Shown here one piece after another: positions 9,284 through 16,246 of a stretch of 64,000 nucleotides of DNA. Positions within the stretch are counted from its first letter, which is position 1. Each line of letters begins with the position of its first letter. The translations under genes and the position numbers were made by a program. The notes below the pieces were generated by a model. The model ran no database searches. It saw nothing but the letters and a program-made list of their open reading frames with translations, and was not told where the DNA came from. Origin of the DNA: Allobosea sp. Root483D1 (GTDB lineage Bacteria; Pseudomonadota; Alphaproteobacteria; Rhizobiales; Beijerinckiaceae); contig NZ_LMJW01000018.1 in assembly GCF_001429505.1 (NCBI RefSeq), positions 83,998 through 147,997 on the forward strand, given 5' to 3'.

Positions 9284-10974
9284 GCCAGAGCCTCGAGACG
9301 TTCCGCGGCGCCTTCGCCAAGCCCTTGATGACAGGGCAGTGGCTGCTGGTGCCGGTGACCTGCGCCGTCGCCTGGTTTGCCGGGCATCCGGCGCTTTTCG
9401 CGATCGGGCTGGTCTCGACCCTGCTCGCCGCGGCCACGACCCTGGCCTGGCGTTCGGATGGGATCGGCCTGTCGACCCGCCTGGTCTCGACCATCGCGAT
9501 CAACGGGCAGGTCGCTCTGCTGGTCTTCGCCTGCGAGGGCACGCGCTACCAGATCGACCTGCACATGGCCTTCTTCGCCGCGCTCGCGGTGATGACGGCG
9601 TGGTGCTGCTGGCGCTCGATCCTGGCGGCGACGGTGGTCGTCGCGGTGCATCATCTCGTCCTGAACTTCGCCTATCCAGCGGCGGTGTTTCCCGATGGCA
9701 GCGAGTTCGCCCGTGTCGTCGTCCACGCCGTCATCCTGCTGGCCGAGGCGGGCGCACTGATCTGGATCGCGCAGCGGCTCGCCGCGGCGCTCGATCAGGC
9801 CGACGAGGCGGCCTCGACCGCTCTACTCAACCAGGAGCGCGCCGAGATATTGCGCCATGACAATGTGGCAAGCGAAGCCGAGCGTGTCGCGATCGAAGCG
9901 CACTTGCTCGAAGCCGTCGCCGGCGTGGTCGATGCGGCCAAGCGCGGCGATTTCTCGGTTCGAACCGTCCGCACTGCCGACCTTGGCCGGTTCGGCGCGC
10001 TGGTGAGCGGCATCGACGAGCTGACCGACGCTTGCGAAGCTTTCCTGGACGAGGCCGATCGTGCGCTCTCGGGGCTGGCCGACGGCGATCTGAGCACGCG
10101 GATGTCGACCGGCTTCGAAGGGCGGCTCGCTGCCGTCGCCGGCAATTTCAACCGCTCGGCGGAGGCGCTCGCTGGAGCGCTGGCGGCAGTCGCGAGCAAC
10201 GCAGTCCAGACGCGAGCTGCGGCCGAGGACATCCTCTCGGCGACACTCGACCTGTCGCAGCGCGGGCAGAGCCAGGCCAATGCGCTTCAGGACACCTCCA
10301 GCGTCATCGAGGAGATCGCCGCTACTGTCCGCCAGACCTCCGACATCGTCCAGGCGGCGGCGCGCAAGGCGCGCTCGACCGCCGACGATGCCGGCGCGGG
10401 CGTCGCGGTCGCGGGCCGCGCGGTCGAGGCGATCGACAAGATCGACCAGCAGGCACGCCGGATCGTCGACATCGTCGAGGTCATGGACGGGCTCGCCTTC
10501 CAGACCAATCTGCTGGCGCTGAACGCCTCGGTCGAGGCGGCGCGGGCGGGCGATGGCGGTCGCGGCTTTGCCGTGGTCGCGACCGAGGTCCGCCGGCTCG
10601 CCCAGCAATCGGCCGATGCGGCGCGCGACGTCCGGGTGCTGATCAGCGAGACCAAGGTCCATGTCGACGAGGGGGTGAGGCTGGTGCGCGAGACCGGCGC
10701 CAGCCTCACCGCCATCTCCGGCGAGGTCGAGGAGGTCGCGCAGGCCTTCGGCGAGATCAGCCAGGCGACGGCGGAGCAATCGCAGGGCGTCGGCGCGATC
10801 GAGCGGGCGCTGGTCGAGATCGATGCGGCCACGCAGGACAATGCCCAGGCGGCGGAACGCACCGCCGCGGCAGGGCGAGGCATGGCGGAGGCGGCCGAAG
10901 CAGTCGCGAGGCTGGCTGGCAGCTTCCGGCTCGATGGCGGGCAGGCCAGTGCGGGATTGCGCCGGGCGGCCTGA
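9280..10974 (+). CDS. Methyl-accepting chemotaxis protein with 6-TM sensor
   Basis: This 564-residue chemoreceptor-type signal transducer has about six hydrophobic helices in residues 15-175, so the sensory part sits in the membrane rather than in a periplasmic loop. HAMP-like helices follow (about 205-310), then the MCP signalling domain. The kinase-contact hairpin tip reads [20 protein letters not shown], followed by [16 protein letters not shown]. It is expected to steer a CheA/CheW array, but no che genes are in the window. It is coupled to the small ORF upstream. The membrane sensor family was not recognised. Confidence 0.88.
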   Translation: MSQSLETFRGAFAKPLMTGQWLLVPVTCAVAWFAGHPALFAIGLVSTLLAAATTLAWRSDGIGLSTRLVSTIAINGQVALLVFACEGTRYQIDLHMAFFAALAVMTAWCCWRSILAATVVVAVHHLVLNFAYPAAVFPDGSEFARVVVHAVILLAEAGALIWIAQRLAAALDQADEAASTALLNQERAEILRHDNVASEAERVAIEAHLLEAVAGVVDAAKRGDFSVRTVRTADLGRFGALVSGIDELTDACEAFLDEADRALSGLADGDLSTRMSTGFEGRLAAVAGNFNRSAEALAGALAAVASNAVQTRAAAEDILSATLDLSQRGQSQANALQDTSSVIEEIAATVRQTSDIVQAAARKARSTADDAGAGVAVAGRAVEAIDKIDQQARRIVDIVEVMDGLAFQTNLLALNASVEAARAGDGGRGFAVVATEVRRLAQQSADAARDVRVLISETKVHVDEGVRLVRETGASLTAISGEVEEVAQAFGEISQATAEQSQGVGAIERALVEIDAATQDNAQAAERTAAAGRGMAEAAEAVARLAGSFRLDGGQASAGLRRAA

Positions 10975-10986
10975 GCCGCATCGCGA

Positions 10987-11871
10987 TCAGAACCCCAGCG
11001 CCGCGCCGTTCCAGCGCAGCAGCCGCGCCGGCAGCTCCAGCCGCATCAGATCCTCGCCGACGATCAGCGGCCCGGCATAGCCGCCCGCACGGATCTCGGA
11101 AAAGAGCGCCGCGGTGTCGGCTCCCGGCGGAACGAGATGGGTCAGCGCCAGCGCCTTGACGCCGGCGCGCTCGGCAAGGCCGCCCACGACTGCCGGGGTC
11201 ATGTGATAGCTCTGCACCGACGCCACGGTCTCGGCCGAGCGCACGCCGGCGGCGACAGGCATCTGGCTGTCGATGAAGACCTCGCAGATGAGCAGGTCGC
11301 AGCCCTGCGCAGCCTGCTTCAGTGACGGCGTCAGGCGCGTATCGCCGGAGAAGACGATATTGTTACCTTCTGCCGATAGTTTGAGCCCGAAGGCCGGCTC
11401 GACCGGCTTGTGGTCAACGAGGAAGGCCTCGACCACAAGAGCGCCCAGCCCGGCGACCGGGCCCTCGCGCAATTCCTCGAAGACGACCTCGAGACCGGTG
11501 GCATCCGGTCGCTTCTCGAAGGCGATGCGCAAGGCCCGCTCGCGGGCGAAGGCCTCGTACTGGCCGCGCATATTGGCGAGCGCCGGCTGCGGTGCGAGCA
11601 CGCGCCAGGGCCGGCTGCGGCCCTGATGCCAGGACGAGACGACGAGCTGGTAGAAATCGACCAGATGGTCGGAATGCTCATGGGTGACGATCAGCGCGTC
11701 GATCTGCGCCCCGGCATGACCGGCGGCGACGAGGCGCTGGCTGACGCCGGAGCCGCAATCGACCAGAACCTTGACGCCACCCGCCTCAACGAGATGGGCG
11801 GGGCCGGCGCGGCGCAGGCTGACCGGAGGGGCACCGGTGCCGAGGAAGGTGAAAGCGAGATCGGTGGCCAC
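10987..11871 (-). CDS. MBL-fold metallo-hydrolase (RNase Z/PhnP-like)
   Basis: This is a metallo-beta-lactamase fold hydrolase of about 294 residues. The metal-binding motif THEHSDH is clear, with FLGTGAPPVSLRRAGP at the N-terminus typical of the RNase Z/arylsulfatase branch, and FSGDT and later histidines completing the site. The substrate is uncertain: a phosphodiester or a sulfate ester. The start is placed at the GTG at 11871, 9 bases after GGAGA; a GTG at 11877 is equally possible. An upstream ATG at 11940 lies inside a repeat element and is unlikely. Confidence 0.82.
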   Translation of the reverse strand: MATDLAFTFLGTGAPPVSLRRAGPAHLVEAGGVKVLVDCGSGVSQRLVAAGHAGAQIDALIVTHEHSDHLVDFYQLVVSSWHQGRSRPWRVLAPQPALANMRGQYEAFARERALRIAFEKRPDATGLEVVFEELREGPVAGLGALVVEAFLVDHKPVEPAFGLKLSAEGNNIVFSGDTRLTPSLKQAAQGCDLLICEVFIDSQMPVAAGVRSAETVASVQSYHMTPAVVGGLAERAGVKALALTHLVPPGADTAALFSEIRAGGYAGPLIVGEDLMRLELPARLLRWNGAALGF

Positions 11872-11897
11872 GGTCACTCGTCTCCAGCTTCGATCGT

Positions 11898-12002
11898 TTG
11901 GAGCACTGCTGCGCTTCTTCGAAACGGGGTAGTGCTCCAACCCTTTATTCTATCGCATTTTCTTCACGCGAACCGGTGGCCACTTCGCTCGAAAATGCTC
12001 TC
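11898..12002. repeat. Palindromic intergenic repeat (REP-like)
   Basis: Between the MBL hydrolase and trcR lies a highly structured element. Its core, 11955-11998, pairs GCATTTTC with GAAAATGC around an inner imperfect stem (GCGAACCGG with CCACTTCGC). Next to it, TTGGAGCACT at 11898-11907 is inverted as AGTGCTCCAA at 11931-11940. From memory, very similar sequences (GAGCATTTTCGAGCGAAGTGG...) are scattered between genes in many Hyphomicrobiales genomes; that is recollection, not a search. Confidence 0.65.
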
Positions 12003-12009
12003 GTCGGGC

Positions 12010-12744
12010 TCAGTAGCCGCCGTCGTCGTCCTCTTCCGCCGGGCGCTTGAGCTGCTTCAGCTTGGCGAAGACCGAATCGACGTCGATCTTCTCCTCTTCC
12101 TCGCGCTTCGGCCGGCTCATGTCGGCGAAGGGCTGCGAGGCCGGCGCCGGCTGCGGCGCGGTCGTCACCTCGGCCGGGAGCAGGGTCGAGCCAGTCTCCT
12201 GCAGGACCATCGCGGGGCGCTCCTTGGCGGCGCGGGCCACTTCGAAGTCGAGGTCGATCTGCGAGGACAGGCCGAGGCTGACCGGATCGATCGGCTGCAG
12301 TTGCTGGGCGTTCCAATGCGTGCGGTCGCGGATCTGGGCGATCGTCGTCTTGGTCGTGCCGATCAGGCGGATGATCTGCGCGTCCTTGAGCTCGGGATGG
12401 TTGCGCAGCAGCCAAAGGATCGCGTTCGGGCGGTCCTGGCGTTTCGAGACCGGGGTGTAGCGCGGGCCCTTGGTGCGCTTGATCTCCGGGACCTTGACCT
12501 TGCGCTCGGCGAGCTTGAGCTGGTGAGCCGGGTTCTTGGCGGCGCGCTCGAGCTCCTCGCGGGTGAGCTGGCCGGAGGTGATCGGGTCGAGGCCCTTGAT
12601 GCCGGCCGCGACCTCGCCGTCGGCGATGCCGCGCACTTCGAGCGGATGCAGTTTGCAGAACTCGGCGATCTGCTCGAAGGTCAGCGAGGTGTTCTCGACC
12701 AGCCAGACCGCAGTGGCCTTGGGCATCAGCGGCGTTTGTGACAC
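12010..12744 (-). CDS. trcR: Cell cycle transcriptional regulator TrcR (DUF1013)
   Basis: This 244-residue protein of the alphaproteobacterial DUF1013 family, known in Caulobacter as TrcR, associates with RNA polymerase and affects cell-cycle genes. The N-terminal half holds conserved helices with VENTSLTFEQIAEFCKLHPL and DPITSGQLTREELERA. The middle contains a helix-turn-helix-like QIIRLIGTTKTTIAQIRDRT. The C-terminus is a variable acidic tail. The start is the GTG at 12744, with GGAGA 6 bases upstream; an internal ATG six codons later is the alternative. Its location near rcdA fits a cell-cycle neighbourhood. Confidence 0.85.
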   Translation of the reverse strand: MSQTPLMPKATAVWLVENTSLTFEQIAEFCKLHPLEVRGIADGEVAAGIKGLDPITSGQLTREELERAAKNPAHQLKLAERKVKVPEIKRTKGPRYTPVSKRQDRPNAILWLLRNHPELKDAQIIRLIGTTKTTIAQIRDRTHWNAQQLQPIDPVSLGLSSQIDLDFEVARAAKERPAMVLQETGSTLLPAEVTTAPQPAPASQPFADMSRPKREEEEKIDVDSVFAKLKQLKRPAEEDDDGGY

Positions 12745-12885
12745 GGGCCGTCTCCTGGAATGTCGCGGGCAATAGCTCTCAGGCGCCGACCGGCCGCCCC
12801 GGCCGGTCATCCAAATCATCGATGATGAGGAGGATGGCGCGCGTTATAGGCAAAGCCGCGATTGCTGTCCAATCAAACCAATGGA

Positions 12886-13884
12886 TCAGATTGTCAGCAC
12901 GATCTTGCCGATATGGGCGTTGCTCTCCATCAGCGCATGCGCCTCGGCTGCCTGCGCGAGCGGGAAGCGGGCGTGGATCACCGGCTTGCAACGCCCTTCC
13001 GTCAGCAGCGGCCAGACCTTCTGCTCGAGCTCGCGCGCGATTGCCGCCTTCTCGGCGATCGTGCGCGGGCGAAGCGTCGAGCCGGTATGGGTCAGCCGCT
13101 TCATCATCAGACGGCGAAAGTCGACCTCGGTCTTCGGACCGTTGAGGAAAGCGATCTGGACGATGCGGCCGCTTTCGGCTGCGGCATCGTAATTGCGGTT
13201 GATGTAGTCGCCGCCGACCATGTCGAGGATCAGGTCGACGCCCCGACCTCCAGTCGCCGCCTTCGCCGCGGCGGCAAAATCCTCGTTTCGGTAGTTGATG
13301 GCATGGTCGGCGCCGAGTTCGCGGCAGGCGGTGCATTTTTCGTCCGAGCCCGCGGTTGCCAGCACGGTCGCGCCGAAGGCCTTGGCGAGCTGGATCGCGG
13401 TGGTGCCGATGCCCGAGGTGCCGCCATGCACCAGGAAGCTCTCGCCCTTCTTCAGGCCGCCGCGCTGAAAGACATTGGTCCAGACGGTGAAATAGGTCTC
13501 AGGGATCGCGCCGGCCTCCTCCAGCGACAGGCCGGCCGGGATCGGCAGGGCATTGTCCTCATGGACCACGGCATATTCGGCATAGCCGCCGCCGGCGACG
13601 AGCGCGCAGACCTGGTCGCCGACCTCATAGCGCGAGACGCCTTCGCCGAGGGCGACGATCCGGCCGGCGATCTCGAGACCGGGAATGTCGGAGGCGCCGG
13701 GAGGCGGGGCGTAACCGCCCATGCGCTGCAGCACGTCGGGCCGGTTGACGCCGGCGACCGAGACATGGACCAGGACCTGGCCCGGACCGGGCTGCGGCAC
13801 CGGGCGCTGCCGGGCTTGAAGGACCTCCGGGCCGCCGGGGGCATCGAAGCCGATGGCGGTCATCATCGCGGGCAGGGCAGTCAT
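12886..13884 (-). CDS. NAD(P)H quinone oxidoreductase (PIG3/QOR-like)
   Basis: This is a 332-residue zinc-independent member of the medium-chain dehydrogenase/reductase family. It has a GroES-like N-terminal domain (residues 1-120) and a Rossmann domain with GGTSGIGTTAIQLAKAFGA for NADPH. The zinc-binding cysteines of alcohol dehydrogenases are absent, as expected for quinone oxidoreductases. The start is the ATG at 13884, with GAGGAG at suitable distance; an ATG two codons earlier is too close to that site. It is divergent from the DUF1192 gene. Confidence 0.87.
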   Translation of the reverse strand: MTALPAMMTAIGFDAPGGPEVLQARQRPVPQPGPGQVLVHVSVAGVNRPDVLQRMGGYAPPPGASDIPGLEIAGRIVALGEGVSRYEVGDQVCALVAGGGYAEYAVVHEDNALPIPAGLSLEEAGAIPETYFTVWTNVFQRGGLKKGESFLVHGGTSGIGTTAIQLAKAFGATVLATAGSDEKCTACRELGADHAINYRNEDFAAAAKAATGGRGVDLILDMVGGDYINRNYDAAAESGRIVQIAFLNGPKTEVDFRRLMMKRLTHTGSTLRPRTIAEKAAIARELEQKVWPLLTEGRCKPVIHARFPLAQAAEAHALMESNAHIGKIVLTI

Positions 13885-13962
13885 GGGCATCTCCTCGCCT
13901 GTGGTGCTGGCGTTCGTGTCCGATTAAGCTCCCGCGCTCGTAGGATGCAAGGCGAGGCTACG

Positions 13963-14163
13963 ATGGCTGGATTTCTCGATGATGATCGCCCGGCGCCGAA
14001 GCGGGCTCACGAGATCGGGCAGGACCTGTCGCAGCTCGCCGTCGCCGAGCTCGACGAGCGCATCGCGCTGCTGGAAGCCGAGGTCGCGCGGCTGCAGGAG
14101 GCGCGGGAGAAGAAGGCGGCGTCGCGCTCGGCCGCCGATGCCTTCTTCAAGGCGAAGGCCTGA
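13963..14163 (+). CDS. DUF1192 family small coiled-coil protein
   Basis: This conserved small protein of 66 residues belongs to the DUF1192 family, common next to quinone oxidoreductase and rcdA genes in Hyphomicrobiales. It has a short N-terminal stretch of acidic and proline residues (FLDDDRPAPKRAHEIG), then a leucine-rich helix (LDERIALLEAEVARLQEARE) likely to form a coiled coil, and an alanine/lysine tail. No function is established. The start is the ATG at 13963; no clear ribosome site other than GGCGAGG is visible. Confidence 0.82.
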   Translation: MAGFLDDDRPAPKRAHEIGQDLSQLAVAELDERIALLEAEVARLQEAREKKAASRSAADAFFKAKA

Positions 14164-14256
14164 GGCGAAACCGCGGCAGTCAACAGCAAAGGCAGAGCCG
14201 GCGGCACTTGGCGGGACGGTTGAGTCCTTCCTGCCACGCGACAAGATGCGCCAGCG

Positions 14257-14274
14257 GATGAACGGATATTCATC
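14257..14274. promoter_or_regulatory. Inverted repeat, possible operator
   Basis: GATGAA and TTCATC are separated by six bases in the 300-base gap between the DUF1192 gene and the small secreted protein gene. The rest of that gap (14164-14463) shows no convincing gene. The repeat could be a binding site or chance. Confidence 0.25.
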
Positions 14275-14463
14275 TTCGCATCGCGGGCCGACGCGCCTAT
14301 CCTGAGGACGTGGACAGAAGGCGGCGAGATGCCGCCCGCCCGCGCCGACGCGACGTCTCGGCCGGGGCCGCTTCCGACAATGACAGTCAGGTGGAAACGA
14401 GCGGACAGGCGGCTGGAAGCCGTCGCCGATCGCGTGCCTGCCTTCGACGACAGGAGAAAGACG

Positions 14464-14760
14464 ATGCGCTTCGTCGCGCTCGCCATGGCCTTGCTCGGCG
14501 CCACGCCGGTTGCCGCCATAGAGGATACCGCCCGAGTCGGGCTGCGCGAGGACGGGGGAAAGCCGCTCGCCGCCCTGCAACTGCGCTGGCCGCAGACCAT
14601 CGTGATCATGCAGGCGCCGGTCACCGTGCTCGGCGGGCACAGCATCGAGATCCGGCGCGAGATCGCGCCCAGCGTCAGCTTGGGCGGCACCTATCGCTAT
14701 TCGTTGGGCGAGCGATTCGTCAGCGAGCGCTTCGGCCTGAAGCTGACGGTGACCCGGTAG
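14464..14760 (+). CDS. Small secreted protein of unknown function
   Basis: This is a 98-residue product with a clear signal peptide: basic N-terminus (MRF), hydrophobic core ALAMALLGATP and cleavage after VAA. The mature part of about 80 residues has alternating hydrophobic residues (IVIMQAPVTVLGG) suggesting beta strands, and no cysteines. The start at 14464 follows AGGAGAAAG at good spacing. A longer in-frame extension from 14329 has no ribosome site and no signal peptide. No family is recognised. The stop is followed by a candidate sRNA promoter region. Confidence 0.6.
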   Translation: MRFVALAMALLGATPVAAIEDTARVGLREDGGKPLAALQLRWPQTIVIMQAPVTVLGGHSIEIRREIAPSVSLGGTYRYSLGERFVSERFGLKLTVTR

Positions 14761-14810
14761 CGAGCTGGCCGGGTCAGGATCGTTCGAATTTGTCGCATTT
14801 TCGGGCGCCG

Positions 14811-14825
14811 TTAACGGTCGCTTAA
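14811..14825 (+). promoter_or_regulatory. CtrA binding site, perfect TTAA-N7-TTAA
   Basis: TTAA, seven bases, TTAA is the full consensus for the cell-cycle regulator CtrA in alphaproteobacteria. Two GANTC (CcrM methylation) sites follow at 14827-14831 and 14840-14844, overlapping where the promoter of the downstream sRNA candidate would lie. In a GC-rich intergenic region this combination is unlikely by chance. Confidence 0.6.
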
Positions 14826-14845
14826 CGATTCCAAAGTATGAATCG

Positions 14846-14942
14846 CATCATCCAGTTTGTCTGGATGTCGAGTGGCTCCTGCCCACTCTGTTTGACGCCT
14901 CCCTGTTGACCTTCGAGCCGCCTTCGGGGCGGCTCTTTTTTT
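14846..14942 (+). ncRNA. Candidate trans-acting small RNA, CtrA-controlled
   Basis: A transcript of about 95 nt is proposed. Hairpin 1 pairs CATCCAG with CTGGATG around TTTGT. Hairpin 2 pairs GAGTGG with CCACTC around the loop CTCCTGC, an anti-Shine-Dalgarno sequence. A single-stranded stretch with GCCTCCC follows. The 3' end is a strong terminator (GAGCCGCC/GGGCGGCTC plus seven T). This architecture (stem-loops exposing CU-rich anti-SD motifs and a Rho-independent end) is that of Hfq-dependent alpha-r sRNAs of rhizobia. I cannot assign a named family. No ORF with a ribosome site occupies the segment. Confidence 0.55.
14915..14942 (+). terminator. Rho-independent terminator of the sRNA candidate
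   Basis: GAGCCGCC, loop TTCG, and GGGCGGCTC form a GC-rich stem followed by seven T residues. No protein-coding gene ends nearby on this strand except the small gene ending 155 bases upstream. Confidence 0.85.
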
Positions 14943-15006
14943 GTCCGCGCCCGGATTTCCGGGCGGGGCAGGGGCATCGACGGCCCGGACCATCGCACCG
15001 TTAACC

Positions 15007-15021
15007 TTAACGACACGTTAC
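15007..15021 (+). promoter_or_regulatory. Near-consensus CtrA site upstream of rcdA
   Basis: TTAA-N7-TTAC lies about 100 bases before the rcdA start and differs from the CtrA consensus at one base. A further TTAA lies at 15001-15004. CtrA control of rcdA is reported in Caulobacter. Confidence 0.4.
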
Positions 15022-15122
15022 CACAGCGCCGACAAGCTCATGGCGTTATCCTTGCGATGTCCCGGCCAGAACCGGCGTCGCGTCCTTCGACCGCACGCCA
15101 CTGTGCCGATTGGAGACATGGG

Positions 15123-15650
15123 ATGACCGATTTGACGATGCTGAGGCCTGTGGCCGAGGACGGCGCGATCTCGTTTGCACGCGGCTTCGTCAAATCGGAC
15201 GCGTTCATGCAGCTGTTCCGCGAGGGGATGGGGCTGGTCGAGGCGACCGCCTCCTATCTCGACGGGGAAGGGCGGGCCGAATCGGCGGCGCTGCCGCGCG
15301 AGGTCTCGCTGACCTATGCGACCGAGAGCATGCGCCTGACGACACGGCTGATGCAGATCGCCTCCTGGCTGCTGGTGCAGCGCGCCGTCGCCGAGGGCGA
15401 GATGAGTACCGACCAGGCACGTAACGAGCACAACAAGGTGCGCATCGCCGAGCCGATGCTGCAGCCGAGCAGCGCCGAGGCCGCGCGCCTGCCGCAGCGC
15501 CTGCGCGACCTGATCGGCCATTCAATCCGCCTGCAGGAGCGCATCCGCAATCTCGACGAGCAGATGTCGGGCGCTGTCCGGCCAGCTGCGGCGAACCCGG
15601 TGCGCGGCCAGCTCGAGAGCCTGCAGGCCCGGCTCGGCCTGCTGCGCTGA
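15123..15650 (+). CDS. rcdA: RcdA/DUF1465, regulator of CtrA degradation
   Basis: This 175-residue cytoplasmic all-helical protein belongs to the DUF1465 family, whose Caulobacter member RcdA is a ClpXP adaptor that helps deliver CtrA for proteolysis at the cell pole. Family features seen here are FVKSDAFMQLFREGM, the TESMRLTTRLMQIASWLL helix, and the LIGHSIRLQERI segment near the C-terminus. The start at 15123 has GGAG 7 bases upstream; an upstream extension from 15057 is not supported. A near-consensus CtrA site and a CtrA-linked sRNA candidate precede it, suggesting feedback in the cell-cycle circuit. Confidence 0.85.
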   Translation: MTDLTMLRPVAEDGAISFARGFVKSDAFMQLFREGMGLVEATASYLDGEGRAESAALPREVSLTYATESMRLTTRLMQIASWLLVQRAVAEGEMSTDQARNEHNKVRIAEPMLQPSSAEAARLPQRLRDLIGHSIRLQERIRNLDEQMSGAVRPAAANPVRGQLESLQARLGLLR

Positions 15651-15657
15651 TATCGGG

Positions 15658-15765
15658 CGTCATGCTCGGGCTTGTCCCGAGCATCTCAGGCCGGAAGAGC
15701 CCCGACCGGGGGCCCTCTCGTGATGAGATTCCTGGGCCTGCGCTTCACTGCGCCCGAGAATGACG
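15658..15765 (+). repeat. 108-bp intergenic repeat, copy A
   Basis: This element starts CGTCATGCTCGGGCTTG and ends CGCCCGAGAATGACG. It matches, in inverse orientation and with the same 108-bp length, the element at 60558-60665. Its ends are inverted with respect to each other (CGTCAT / ATGACG). Confidence 0.8.
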
Positions 15766-15802
15766 GCACTTTCCAGCCGCGGCCTATCGTCGCCATCAAT
15801 GC

Positions 15803-15832
15803 AAAAAGCCCGGCCGTGAGGCTGGGCTTTTC
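15803..15832 (-). terminator. Bidirectional terminator between rcdA and rpmE
   Basis: AAAAGCCC-GGCC and GGCTGGGCTTTT form a stem of about 12 bp with A and T tracts on both sides. It can end both rpmE (minus) and rcdA (plus) transcripts. Confidence 0.8.
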
Positions 15833-15872
15833 TGTCGTGCTCGCCGGCCCAGAAAGGCCGCGAAAACGCGAA

Positions 15873-16106
15873 TTACTTCTTGGCGAGGGTGCCCAGCGCA
15901 CCGAAACGCGAGTTGAAGCGCGAGACGCGGCCGCCACGGTCCAGCATGTGCTGGGTGCCGCCGGTCCAGGCCGGGTGGGTCTTCGGGTCGATGTCGAGGT
16001 TGAGGGTGTCACCCTCCTTGCCCAGCGTCGAACGCGTGAAGTATTCGGTGCCATCGGTCATGACGACCTTGATGGTGTGGTAGTCGGGATGAATGCCGGT
16101 CTTCAT
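15873..16106 (-). CDS. rpmE: 50S ribosomal protein L31
   Basis: This 77-residue ribosomal protein of the large subunit starts [19 protein letters not shown] and contains the family segment [13 protein letters not shown]. No CxxC motifs are present, so this is the zinc-independent (C-minus) form. The start at 16106 follows GAGGAT at normal spacing. It is divergent from the ABC exporter gene. Confidence 0.95.
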   Translation of the reverse strand: MKTGIHPDYHTIKVVMTDGTEYFTRSTLGKEGDTLNLDIDPKTHPAWTGGTQHMLDRGGRVSRFNSRFGALGTLAKK

Positions 16107-16246
16107 GGCGAAATCCTCAATTGTCGAAAAGCGGGCTGCCGGAACTCGGCGCGCATCGCCGGCTCTTCGAACAATTCGTACGAGCCTGTTGTGAAGTCGG
16201 CTGCCCATAGCGCAGCCGCAGCGACGGTGCAAGCTTTTCGGGATAG

